Shown in pieces: positions 40,533 through 51,000 of a stretch of 64,000 nucleotides of DNA (the first letter of the stretch is position 1; each line of letters opens with the position of its first letter). The translations under genes were made by a program, and so were the position numbers. Origin of the DNA: an uncultured Candidatus Melainabacteria bacterium. Its GTDB lineage: Bacteria; Cyanobacteriota; Vampirovibrionia; Gastranaerophilales; Gastranaerophilaceae. The stretch is from assembly GCA_947525005.1 (NCBI GenBank), contig CANNUY010000001.1, positions 310,001 to 374,000 of the forward strand, in the 5' to 3' direction. The notes beneath the pieces are model-generated. The model made no database searches and was not told where the DNA came from. It saw only the letters and a program-made list of their open reading frames with translations.

Positions 40533-43202
40533 ATGCCAAAGACTGAAAGTTCAAATGTTGAAAAACTAGAAAAAGACTTAGCAGCAGGTACTTTAGTTGA
40601 CAGTGCAGAATCATTGGAATTATTGATTCAAAAAGTTAACAAAGCACAAAGAATTTTCGCTACTTATTCTCAAGAACAAGTAGATAAAATTTTTAAAGCT
40701 GCCGCTACAGCTGCTGATAAAGCACGTATTCCATTAGCAAAAATGGCTGTTGAAGAAACAGGCATGGGTGTTCTTGAAGATAAAATCATGAAGAACCACT
40801 TCGCTGCTGAATACATTTATAACAAACATAAAAACACAAAAACTTGTGGAATTATTGATAACGATAAGGAAAACGGTGTTAAAATCGTTGCTGAACCTTT
40901 GGGTGTGTTAGCAGGTATCGTACCTACAACTAACCCTACTTCAACAGCAATTTTCAAATCATTGATTGCTTTGAAAACAAGAAACGGTATCATCTTTTCA
41001 CCACACCCAAGAGCTCAAAAATCAACAATTGCAGCTGCAAAAGTTGTTCTAGATGCAGCAGTTGCTGCAGGTGCTCCTGAAGATATCATTGGTTGGATTG
41101 ATGTTGCTTCTATTGAATTATCAGGTCAGTTGATGAAACACAACGACATCGCTTGTATCTTGGCTACAGGTGGTCCTGGTATGGTTAACGCAGCTTATTC
41201 ATCAGGTAACCCAGCATTAGGTGTTGGCCCTGGTAACACATCTGCTGTAATTGACGAAACTGCTGATATCGAAATGGCTGTTTCATCAGTTCTTATGTCA
41301 AAAACTTTCGATAACGGTATGATTTGTGCATCTGAACAATCAATCGTTGTTGTTGACAGTGTTTATGATGCTGTAAAAGCTGAATTAGAAAAACGTGGTG
41401 CTTACTTGATGAGCGAAGATGAAATGAACAAACTTATTGCACTTCCATTCATCGATCCTCAAAGAGGTACTGCTCACCCTAAAATCGTTGGTCAATCAGC
41501 TCACACTATCGCTGAATTGGCTGGTTTTAGTGTTCCTCAAAACGCTAAAGTTTTGGTTGGTCAAAGACCAGAAGTAAATTGGGAAGATCCATTCTCTCGT
41601 GAAAAATTATCTCCAATTTTGGCTATGTATAAAGCATCATCATTTGAAGATGCAGCCGAAAAAGCATATACTCTTGTTTCTAAGGGTGGTGCAGGTCACA
41701 CTGCTGTATTATATACAGATGATCGTAAGAAAGATAGAATTGATGCTTACGCTCAAAAAATGCCTGCTTGTAGAGTGTTGATTAATCAACCTTCTTCACA
41801 AGGTGGTATCGGTGATTTGTATAACTTCCGTATGGAACCATCATTGACTCTAGGTTGTGGCTCTTGGGGTAACAACTCTGTTTCTGGAAACGTTGGAGTT
41901 CGTGATTTGTTAAACTACAAGAGAGTTGCAGAAAGGAGAGAAAATATGTTATGGTTTAAGGTTCCTCAAAAAGTTTACTTCAAACGTGGTGCTACTGACT
42001 TAGCTTTGAGAGAATTAGAAGGCTGTAAGAGAGCATTTATCGTTACTGATAGATTCTTGTTCAACTCAGGCATGGCTAATAAGATTACTAATGTTTTAGA
42101 CGAAATGGGTATTGACCACGAAGTATTCTTTGATGTTAAACCAGACCCAACATTGTCTACTATTGAAGAAGCTTATGCTATATTGAAACCATTTGAACCA
42201 GATGCAATTATCGCACTTGGTGGTGGTTCTCCAATGGACGCAGCTAAAATTCTTTGGTTACGTTATGAACAACCTGATACAAACTTCTCTGATATTTCAA
42301 TGAGATTTATGGATATCAGAAAGAGAATTTGTCAATTACCAGAATTAGGTAAGAAAGCAAAAATGGTAGCTATCCCAACTACATCAGGTACTGGTTCAGA
42401 AGTTACTCCATTCTCAATCATCACAGATGATAAAGAAGGCGTAAAATATGCAATCGCTGATTATGCGTTGACACCATCTATGGCTATTGTTGACCCTAAC
42501 TTCGTTGACTCTATGCCAAAAGGTTTGACATCTTCATCAGGTATCGATGCTTTAGTTCACGCTATTGAAGCCTATGTTTCTTGTATGGCTACAAACTTTA
42601 CAAACTCAAACGCTTTAGAAGCATGTAAATTAGTATTCAGATACTTAAGAAGAAGCTATAACGAAGGTGCTAATGATCCTATCGCTAGAGAAAAAATGCA
42701 CTATGCTGCAACAATCGCAGGTATGGCATTTGCTAACTCATTCTTAGGATTGTGTCACTCAATGGCTCACAAACTTGGTGCTATGTTCCATGTACCACAC
42801 GGTGTTGCTAACGCATTATTAATCAGACAAGTTATTAAATATAACGCAACTGATTGTCCTAAGAAACAAGCAACATTCCCTCAATACAAGTTCCCATGTG
42901 CAGTTAAGAGATATGCTCAAATAGCTGATGAACTTGGTTTGGGTGGTTCTTCAGATGCTGATAAGACTCAAAGATTGATTGATGCAATCGACGAATTGAT
43001 GAAGGATATTCAATTACCAAATTCTATTAAGGACTTTGGTATTTCTGAAGAAGACTTCTATGCAAAATTAGATGAAATGGTTGAATTAGCATTTGACGAC
43101 CAATGTACAGGTGCTAACCCAGTATATCCTATTATGAGTGATATGCGTCAAATCTATATCGATGCATTTGAAGGCGTTGTTAGAGATTATTACAACAACT
43201 AG
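40533..43202 (+). CDS. adhE: bifunctional acetaldehyde-CoA/alcohol dehydrogenase AdhE
   Basis: AdhE reduces acetyl-CoA to acetaldehyde and then ethanol, regenerating NAD in fermentation; it forms long filaments (spirosomes). The 889-residue protein has an N-terminal CoA-acylating aldehyde dehydrogenase domain with the catalytic Cys in 'DNGMICASEQSIVV' (C265) and 'GVGPGNTSAVID'. The C-terminal iron-type alcohol dehydrogenase has 'IIALGGGSPMDAAKILW' (near 564), 'IPTTSGTGSEVTPF', and metal-ligand histidines in 'GLCHSMAHKLGAMFHVPHGVANA'. ATG 40533 is chosen because AAGGAG lies 6 nt upstream; the in-frame upstream ATG at 40488 has none. It has its own promoter and a strong terminator. Confidence 0.97.
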   Translation: MPKTESSNVEKLEKDLAAGTLVDSAESLELLIQKVNKAQRIFATYSQEQVDKIFKAAATAADKARIPLAKMAVEETGMGVLEDKIMKNHFAAEYIYNKHKNTKTCGIIDNDKENGVKIVAEPLGVLAGIVPTTNPTSTAIFKSLIALKTRNGIIFSPHPRAQKSTIAAAKVVLDAAVAAGAPEDIIGWIDVASIELSGQLMKHNDIACILATGGPGMVNAAYSSGNPALGVGPGNTSAVIDETADIEMAVSSVLMSKTFDNGMICASEQSIVVVDSVYDAVKAELEKRGAYLMSEDEMNKLIALPFIDPQRGTAHPKIVGQSAHTIAELAGFSVPQNAKVLVGQRPEVNWEDPFSREKLSPILAMYKASSFEDAAEKAYTLVSKGGAGHTAVLYTDDRKKDRIDAYAQKMPACRVLINQPSSQGGIGDLYNFRMEPSLTLGCGSWGNNSVSGNVGVRDLLNYKRVAERRENMLWFKVPQKVYFKRGATDLALRELEGCKRAFIVTDRFLFNSGMANKITNVLDEMGIDHEVFFDVKPDPTLSTIEEAYAILKPFEPDAIIALGGGSPMDAAKILWLRYEQPDTNFSDISMRFMDIRKRICQLPELGKKAKMVAIPTTSGTGSEVTPFSIITDDKEGVKYAIADYALTPSMAIVDPNFVDSMPKGLTSSSGIDALVHAIEAYVSCMATNFTNSNALEACKLVFRYLRRSYNEGANDPIAREKMHYAATIAGMAFANSFLGLCHSMAHKLGAMFHVPHGVANALLIRQVIKYNATDCPKKQATFPQYKFPCAVKRYAQIADELGLGGSSDADKTQRLIDAIDELMKDIQLPNSIKDFGISEEDFYAKLDEMVELAFDDQCTGANPVYPIMSDMRQIYIDAFEGVVRDYYNN

Positions 43203-43222
43203 TTTGTTGAAAACTATAAATA

Positions 43223-43260
43223 GAAATGACGGTTTCGTTTTCGAAACCGTCGTTTCTTTT
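43223..43260 (+). terminator. rho-independent terminator after adhE
   Basis: GACGGTTTCG TTTT CGAAACCGTC (43228-43251), flanked by GAAAT / GTTTC that extend the stem, then TTTT. Confidence 0.88.
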
Positions 43261-43436
43261 GTTATTGTAAAAATAATATTATTTAATAATTTAATAAATT
43301 GTTATATTAAAAGTAGTATTTGTTTCAAAATGTAAAGAAAATTAAATATTTATTGTATTATTTACAATTAAAGTAGCAAAAAACATTTTTTACGTACGTT
43401 AAATTGGTGGAGAACATGTTGAATAAGGAGGTTAGT

Positions 43437-43892
43437 ATGCCAGAATTAGTATCAAAATCAGCACAATTTTTTGATAAGCCAACAACTGTTACAGTTGCAG
43501 ATAAACAATTTAAGAATATAAATTCTGTAGATACAAAGAATTATACAGATTTACCTGATACAAAGGTTAAATCAGTAGCATATTTAGATACACCACGTTC
43601 ATCATATTCAGTATATGTTGAAGATGGAAAGGTTGTATCTACAGTAAAATCATATAATGAAGCTGTATCAAAGAATTTAGGTGGCAAAGTTTATAAGAAT
43701 ATCACATCATATAAAGCAACATCAGATGGAACAAGGGTTTATGAAACTATTAATCCAAATACATTTTCAGTAAACCATATTCAAGTTGATGCAGATGGTA
43801 AGGTTACTGATTTTGCGAAAGAATCAAGAAAAATGATGATAGGTAAACTTACAAAGCCTATCAAAAAATTGATATCTATGATTAAAAAATAA
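43437..43892 (+). CDS. hypothetical protein
   Basis: A 151-residue protein with no recognised family. It has no signal peptide. It is rich in Val, Lys, Thr and Tyr with alternating pattern ('TTVTVADKQFKNI', 'SSYSVYVEDGKVVSTVKS', 'NHIQVDADGKVTDF'), suggesting a beta-sheet or beta-barrel-like fold with repeated 'DGKV' turns. It ends in a basic amphipathic helix 'GKLTKPIKKLISMIKK' that could lie on a membrane. Start ATG 43437 is fixed by a perfect AAGGAGG 5 nt upstream; the frame is open upstream to 43404. It is monocistronic, between the adhE terminator and its own. Confidence 0.8.
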   Translation: MPELVSKSAQFFDKPTTVTVADKQFKNINSVDTKNYTDLPDTKVKSVAYLDTPRSSYSVYVEDGKVVSTVKSYNEAVSKNLGGKVYKNITSYKATSDGTRVYETINPNTFSVNHIQVDADGKVTDFAKESRKMMIGKLTKPIKKLISMIKK

Positions 43893-43918
43893 TTAAAATT
43901 ACTATAAATAAAGAAAAA

Positions 43919-43951
43919 GACAGGTTTGTAATAAACTTGCCTTTTTTTTTT
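43919..43951 (+). terminator. rho-independent terminator
   Basis: GACAGGTTT GTAAT AAACTTGCC (one mismatch, one G-T pair) followed by ten T. Confidence 0.8.
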
Positions 43952-43958
43952 GTATGTG

Positions 43959-43964
43959 TATAAT
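43959..43964 (+). promoter_or_regulatory. -10 box for the skp/ompH gene
   Basis: TATAAT preceded by TG, about 59 nt before the ATG at 44023. It lies just behind the terminator of the upstream gene; no clear -35. Confidence 0.45.
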
Positions 43965-44022
43965 GATGATATACTATATGGTAGTGAACTACAGAGAGAG
44001 TATGAAGAAAGGATAGTATACT

Positions 44023-44490
44023 ATGAAAAACCAATTAAAAGTTTTATCAGTTGCTGCTTTAGCATTAGGCTTAGGAGTAGGTATCAGCAATTCAGCTATG
44101 ACAAATGCAACTACAGTTACATCTGTAGCAGTTGTTGATGTTGCACAAGTTATCAACAACAACAGCCAAGTAAAAGCATTAAAAGAAAAACAAGAAAAGA
44201 AATCAGCAGATTTAAAAGCATGGGTTGAAAGTGCAAGAGCTGACGTTGAAAAACAATCTACAGATGCTCAAAAAGAATCTTTGACTCAAAAATACAACAA
44301 AGAATTACAAAACAAAGTTGAATCACAAAGAAATGAACTTTATAAAGAATCAGCTAAAATCGATGCAAAAATCGGTGCTGCTATCTCTAAACAAGCACAA
44401 GCTGATGGTTATTCTTTAGTATTAGTTAAAGGCGCTGTATTATTCGGTGGTACTGATATTACTGAAACAATCAAAAAAGCTACTAAGTAG
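44023..44490 (+). CDS. periplasmic chaperone of the Skp/OmpH family
   Basis: The 155-residue protein has a Sec signal peptide ('MKNQLKVLSVAALALGLGVGISNSA', cleavage near 25-30), then the OmpH pattern. 'VAVVDVAQVINNNSQVKALKEKQ' is the first strand and helix, followed by long charged tentacle helices ('LKAWVESARADVEKQSTD', 'LQNKVESQRNELYKESAKID'). The closing part is 'AAISKQAQADGYSLVLVKGAVLFGGTDITETI'. Skp trimers hold unfolded outer-membrane proteins in the periplasm. It stands alone, without bamA or lpxD. AAGGA precedes the ATG. The giant secreted protein begins about 600 nt downstream. Confidence 0.9.
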   Translation: MKNQLKVLSVAALALGLGVGISNSAMTNATTVTSVAVVDVAQVINNNSQVKALKEKQEKKSADLKAWVESARADVEKQSTDAQKESLTQKYNKELQNKVESQRNELYKESAKIDAKIGAAISKQAQADGYSLVLVKGAVLFGGTDITETIKKATK

Positions 44491-44514
44491 TTTTTAAATA
44501 TTGATTTAAAAGAA

Positions 44515-44547
44515 AAGAGGAAATACGTGAGTATTTTCTCTTTTTTT
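44515..44547 (+). terminator. rho-independent terminator after skp/ompH
   Basis: AAGAGGAAATAC GTGA GTATTTTCTCTT (12-bp stem, one G-T pair) followed by a T run. Confidence 0.85.
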
Positions 44548-44558
44548 GTTTGATGTTG

Positions 44559-44645
44559 TGTGTACGCAGGGATTCCACGATTAGTGTTTGCAGGGATGCT
44601 GAATCAAGTTCAGCATGACGCATACACTACCACTACGAGCGTGGA
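44559..44645. repeat. intergenic palindromic element (dispersed-repeat-like)
   Basis: Nested inverted repeats: core ATGCTGAA TCAAG TTCAGCAT (44596-44616), outer TCCACG (44575-44580) with CGTGGA (44639-44644). The core reads like the 'ctgaa-ca-agttcag' palindromes in dispersed repeats of many genomes. No coding potential. Confidence 0.55.
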
Positions 44646-44783
44646 GTAAATTCAAGACAGTTTCGGAATCCTTATAAACTTTCCCAAAATCTCACCCCTA
44701 ACTACTAGAAAAAAATAGCTCAATTTCGCTATTCAAAATTATTATAAATAATTCTCAAGAGTGATACAAAAACTTGAAAAATT

Positions 44784-44792
44784 TGCTATTAT
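44784..44792 (+). promoter_or_regulatory. extended -10 promoter of the ncRNA before the giant gene
   Basis: TGCTATTAT (box 44787-44792), same extended form as the promoter at 28161-28169. The start predicted from it falls at the first base of the structured RNA. Confidence 0.5.
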
Positions 44793-44798
44793 GTCAGT

Positions 44799-44912
44799 GT
44801 AAGTTAGTTGCTTATACGAAGTAATTATTTATAATAATTGACGTAAATCGTCGCTGGGGCTTGAGGAGTGGCTAGCTTACCTAAAAAAATCATCCGTATG
44901 GATGATTTTTTT
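44799..44912 (+). ncRNA. putative structured small RNA with own terminator
   Basis: The ends GTAAGTTAG (44799-44807) and CTAGCTTAC (44872-44880) pair in a 9-bp closing stem with one G-T pair. Inside are AATTATT / AATAATT and GACG TAAAT CGTC hairpins, then an unpaired purine-rich stretch GGGGCTTGAGGAGTGG. A strong terminator ATCATCC GTAT GGATGAT plus seven T ends it at about 44912. It lies 185 nt upstream of the giant gene. I recognise no known riboswitch consensus; it may be an independent sRNA or an attenuating leader. Confidence 0.5.
44889..44912 (+). terminator. rho-independent terminator upstream of the giant gene
   Basis: ATCATCC GTAT GGATGAT stem, preceded by seven A and followed by seven T. 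It would end the small RNA or attenuate read-through into the gene at 45097. Confidence 0.88.
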
Positions 44913-45096
44913 ATTTTTAAAAGGTAAAGAAGTGTTAACATGGTTGAAATTTGCTAGACTATAAATTATAATATCAGTATAAAGTATAGTATAGAGTTTT
45001 GAGGACTAAAATTTAATTTATCTTATGTTATGGAACATATCTGTAGGACGCTATTTGATATGCTCATAAGGTTTGTTAACTTATTAATGCAGAAGT

Positions 45097-48000
45097 ATGA
45101 TAAACATTAAAAAAACCTTTATTAAATATATAATATTACTAGCTATGTTATTTGGTATTAGCATTAGTACCGAAGTTTTTGCTGCACCTATTACTCTATC
45201 TACTTCTTCTTCTGCAGGTTCTTGCTCTATTAATATAGGTGGTACAACTTATTACTTTAATCCAACTGGTACAAACTTTGAAGGCATGACTTATATTAAA
45301 AATACTACACAAACAGCTTCTGCTGCTGATGCAGACTTTGTTGTTGGTGGTACTTATTACAAATTAGTTAATCCAACAGTTTCTGAAGCTGAAAATACAA
45401 TAGAAAATAGTTATTTTAGTGGTGTTACATCTACTACTGCTGGTTCTGTTAAAAGTGTAACATCTGGTAATTTTTCAATAAAAAATTCTAATTTTGTAGG
45501 AAATAAAGCTGAAAACACATCAGGTGGTGTTGTTAATGGTGGTGTTTTTGCGATCTCAAGAGTTTCTCCGGTAATAATTTCAAATGCTCTTTTCAAAGAT
45601 AACTCTGCAACAGGTAATGGTGGTGCAATTCTCTTTGATAATGATAGACAGGTTAGTATTTCTGATACTAGATTCCTTAATAATACAGCTAATAGTGGTG
45701 GTGCTATTTATTTAAAAGATGTTAAAAATGCAATTATTTCTAATACAAAATTTATAGGTAACAATGCAACAGGTAATGGTGGTGCAATTTATTCATTAAA
45801 CGCATCAGGTAGTACAAATACTATAACAGTTTCTGGTTCACAATTTGGTGATTCAACACATAACACTGATGATATATATTTATATGATAATAGTTCATTA
45901 ATTTTTACAGGAGATGAATCTTTAGTATATTCTCAAATTTTTATAAAAGATAATTCTAGTGTTGCAGTTGGTAATACAGTTAATGCAGGGACACTTAGCT
46001 TATACGGAGTTATTGACTCAAATACAGATAGTATACTTACAGTAAATTCAGGCTCGAGGTTGAATTTAAAATCTGGTTCACGGATAGGTGATACATTAGG
46101 ACTGGCACTTAATGGCACATTAGGCTTAGAGAATGATTTTACGTGGAAGCAAAATTATACTTCCACAAATTCTGCTATAGTAGATATAGCGTCAGGTGCT
46201 AAGTTAATATTTGACAACAATTCTGGTACTGATATTACGTTAAATAATATTACTGGTAGTGGTACGGTTCAATCTACGGGTAATAATTTAACTATTAATA
46301 ATATATCTGATACAACAAATATGAATTTGTCTACAGGTACGGCATCTGTTTCAGCAAATGATGTTGCATCAGCAAAACTTGGTCGTTATACACTTGATAA
46401 TGAAACATTGACTCTAACAACTACAAACGGTGGTGTTATAGGTGCTCAAAATGCTAATCTAATAAACGCTGGTTCAAGTAATAATAATATATTAATATTA
46501 AATAACGATTCTAGTGCAACAGCATATCAGTTGGCAGATGTAAATGCTTTGGGTAAACTTACTCTTAAAAATTCAGATGTAAAACTATTAAATACTAGAT
46601 ATATTAATAATACGTATGCATTTGACAATGTAAACCTTGATTTGATTGACAATACTATTCAATCATACACATTTGACAATGCAGAGTTTGCAAATACAAC
46701 ATTGAAAGTTGATTTAAACCTTAATCCAGTTGGGGTGGATAATTTAGTAATCAACTCAGGTTCAGGTAATTTAACATTAACAAACCTAAATATAATGGGA
46801 GCAATAACTTCTGATTTTGAACAGAATTACGAAATTGTATCAGGAACGGCTATTTCAGGTGGTTCTGTTACTTTTGATGTTGATGCAGGAATTTTGGGAA
46901 CATCAGATTTTGGGCTTGGTACATCTAGAACAGTGACTAATAGTAGTGCCATTGGTTCTCAAACAGTTTCAAAATATACTAATGTTGCAGGTAAAATCGT
47001 TGGGGTTACAGTAAAACTTGTTCTTAAAGATATACTAGCAGCTATAAATCAAGCTGATGGGGCTGATAGATTTTTTAATTTTGATAATAATGGTGATGTT
47101 TATACTTTACGTGAAAACACTGGGGTTACAGCTGATGGAACACTTAGTATTAATGTAAATAATTCAAAATCAGACGTAGTTTTTGATGCTGGACATACAT
47201 ATTCAATGTTTGTTGTAAATTCAGAATTGGCAAGAGTTATTGCACAAAACGTAACCTTTAAGGGTGCTAAAAAAGGTACAAACGGTTCAGTATTTGATAT
47301 TTCAAACGGTATTGTATATTTGAACAATGTTCGTTTCCAAGAAAACGAAGATTATGCTTTGTATAATGAAGGTGGTACAGTTACTTTAGTTGCGCCTACA
47401 TTTGAATATAATACAATTTATGAAAATGCTTTGTATAACAAAGGTACAATGACTATTAATGGTCTTGTAAATATTGCGACTAATATCAAAAATGAAGGTG
47501 GAACATTAACGATTTCTGCTGCAAATAATTCAATTCTTGGTAATAATGATGGTGGAGTTGCAACTTCTATTACGGGTACAGCTGGAGAAGTTATTATTAA
47601 TAATGTTTCAGCTATTAAATCAAATATAGATAATAAAGAAGGTTCTATCTTTAGAATAAATACAACAGCACCAGCATCAAATACTCAATTGAATGGAACT
47701 ATTGATAACGCAGGTGAATTACATATTTCTTATGCTGATATTCTTAATACGATAACTACAGCTGACAAGGGTAAAACATATTTTGATAATAGTGTAAATA
47801 TATCAAACAAAACAGTTAGTGTTTCAAATGGTGGTACATTATATATTGGTGGTTTGAACTTGAACGACGCAATCATTGATTTAACGGCAGGTTCAAACGG
47901 TGTTATTACAGGTACACTCAATGTTTCAGGCGCATCAAGGGTTACAATCAATACTGGTGCTGTTATGACTATTTCAGGTGCTACCTCAAATATTACTGAA

Positions 48001-51000
48001 GCTGATGCAAATAATTTGATTTGGTACATATTTGGTGAATTACATCTTGAAAATGGTTCAAAAACTTTAAAAATTGATAATAGTGATACTTGGCAAGGTA
48101 AGATTACCTTAGCTGGTGGTAGTAGTTTTGAATATTCTGATAATTCAGGTATTCCTCTTACATTAACTTCGTTATTGATTGAAAGTACAGACGAAACTTC
48201 TACCTTCAAAAATATGGGCGTTGATATAGAATTAAGCAGTACTGATAGTTTAGCTGGATTTATGGCTAAATATTACCAATATCAAGGTTCATTGACTTCT
48301 TCTACAAGTGCCTTGTTTGGCGGGGTTAAAGAATTTGAAGGTACAAGTGCAAAACATTCAGTTGCTATAATTACGGGTGAATTAATTGATTTGTCTGGTA
48401 TTGTATTAAATAAATATGCAGATTTGAATGCCACACTTTCTAGTGGTGATATTGATAATAATGTTTTAGCTTTCACAGGTCGTAATTCAACAGCAACCTT
48501 TACTGGTGCAGGGATTGATTTAACAACTTATAATTTGGCTAATATCAGTATGATAGATAATACAAACAAGTTGACAATTAAAGATGCAACAGTTACGTTT
48601 AAATCAGAAGATATTACTTTCAATACAGGTGTTTATAATTTTGAAAATGTTACAATGAAGCTCCAAGATGATGATAGTAAAATGAATACATATACATTTA
48701 ATTATCTGACAGTTGGAGGTGTGAATAACACATTAGATTTGACTGTTGATATGGATTTAACAGCAAAAACGATTGACAACTTGGTAATCAAAGCTACTGA
48801 TTCTACAAAGACTCAAACAATTAGACTTTCTGATATCAATGTTATGAACATTCCAACAGGCACTTTAACAGGTGCAATTGAGCTTACACTTTTGACAGTT
48901 TATAGACGTGGTATTACAGATATTACTGATAAAGTTAAATTGACTATATCTGATGATATTACTGATAGAACAACAACAGGTGGTGCTAGCGCTGAGGTAT
49001 TTTGGAACTCAGTTTGGGCAACAAAATACGAGTACACTATTAAAACTGTTGAAAGTGGCGATTTCATGCTTTATAAACTTGTGTGTTCTATCCAAGATTA
49101 CAAAGATTTGTTAGACGAATTGAATATGTATGATTCAAGTGGTGTAACTAAAAAATTCATGTATGATAACAAAAAAGCTGAAGAAACATATGAAATGAAT
49201 GTTGACTTACATGATATGGTTGGTACTCTTCAAATTCTAGGTCTTGAAGGTGGACAAAGAGCAAATTATATAATTGATGCTAAATCGCACTCTATGTTCA
49301 AATTTTCTTCAAGTTCTACAAATATACAAGATTTGTTGATAAAAGATATGACAATCAAAAACGCATTGTCTACAACCACTTATGGTTCAGTTGTTAATAT
49401 GAATAACTCATTAGCAGGTGCAACCTCAAAGGTAACGATTTCAAATGCTATTATCACTACATCAGGAACAAATACAGAATACGGTGGTGCTATTTATCAT
49501 AATATTGGTACATTAGACATTTCAAATACAACGATATCTAATAACTATATCGCATCAACAACTTCTGGTTATGGTGGTGCAATATACAAATCTAATAATA
49601 CAGATGCAGTTTTAACTTTAACAAATGTTAAATTTACAGGTAACTATATTACTTATGCTGACGGTATTGGTGTTGGTGCAGCAATATATACAGCAGGTGA
49701 TATTACAATCAAAGCCGATAACAGAAAGAGTTCAGATTTCACAGGAAACTATGTTCGTGGTGCTGACAACTCTCAAGTTTCTAATGCAATATTTGTTGCA
49801 ACAACTACAACTACATCACCAACTATCAATTTAGTAGTTGATAATGGTACAATCAATTTTGCTGATGCAATCACTGGTGGTAGAATTTCAGGTAACAATG
49901 TTTATTATGAAAATCAATATAATATAGATATATCTGGTGTCGGTACAGTAAACTTTACAGGTGGTATTACAAATGCTTATGTAAAAGTGACAAGTCCTGC
50001 ATCTGTTGTAGGTAATAAACTAAATACTACATTTAGGGGTGTTTATGAATATACTAATATCAATCTAACAGGTGATAATCTTGTTAGTTTAACAAGTTTA
50101 AATATCTCAAATGCTTCTTTAGGTAACAATCCTGCAATCTATTCTGATGGTGGACAAATCACAATAAATGGTGTGAATGTACACGATAATAAAGCAGGTG
50201 GTATATATATACAAAATGCAGGTGTTTCATTTGGTGCACCTACAAATATAAATACTTTTAATTCAAACAAAATTACTACAAGCACAGCTACATTGAAAGG
50301 TGCTGCTTTAACATTGATTGATTCTGTAGTAAATAATGGTAACAAAATCTTGAGAGGTGATTTTAAAAATAACTCACTTTCATCAAATACATCATCAGCT
50401 TTAGGTGGTGCAATATATATTGAAGGTGGAGATGCTTATATCACTCTTGTTTCAGATTTGATTGGTAACAGTGCTCAAACATCAAGCACAATAAACAAAG
50501 CTCTTGGTGGTGCAATATTTACCAATCTAGATTTGACGCTTAGCGCTAATGCTAACAAATCAGAAATTACAATACAAGGAAACTATACTCAAAGTGGTTC
50601 TGAAAAAGTTTATAACGCTATTTTCTTAGCAAATGGTGCAGAACTTATTATGAACTCTGAAGCTGCAAACGGCATTATTAATATATACGATACTATTGAA
50701 GCAGGTTATGTTGGTGATAGCATTGGTGATGTTACAGATGTTACTTATAACGCTGATGCTAAATCACAAGTTACTATACTTGGTGCTGCTAATACTTCAA
50801 GAATTAATATCTATAACAAATTTATTAATACAGATATTACATCAAATACTGTTTCTCTTGTATTTGATGGTTCAAGTAAGAATAACGTTGAACTTGGTGA
50901 TGGTGTTGAACAAAGTGATTTGTTGAATACAAGCCACAATTCAGCTTATTCAACTTTAACAGTTAATAGTGGTAATTTATATTTGAAAAATATGATTATC

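Noticed and set aside
47730..48209. 159-codon minus-strand frame and many shorter antisense frames over 45-64 kb
   Set aside because: They are shadows of the low-stop composition of the giant gene; none has a Shine-Dalgarno or a plausible protein pattern.
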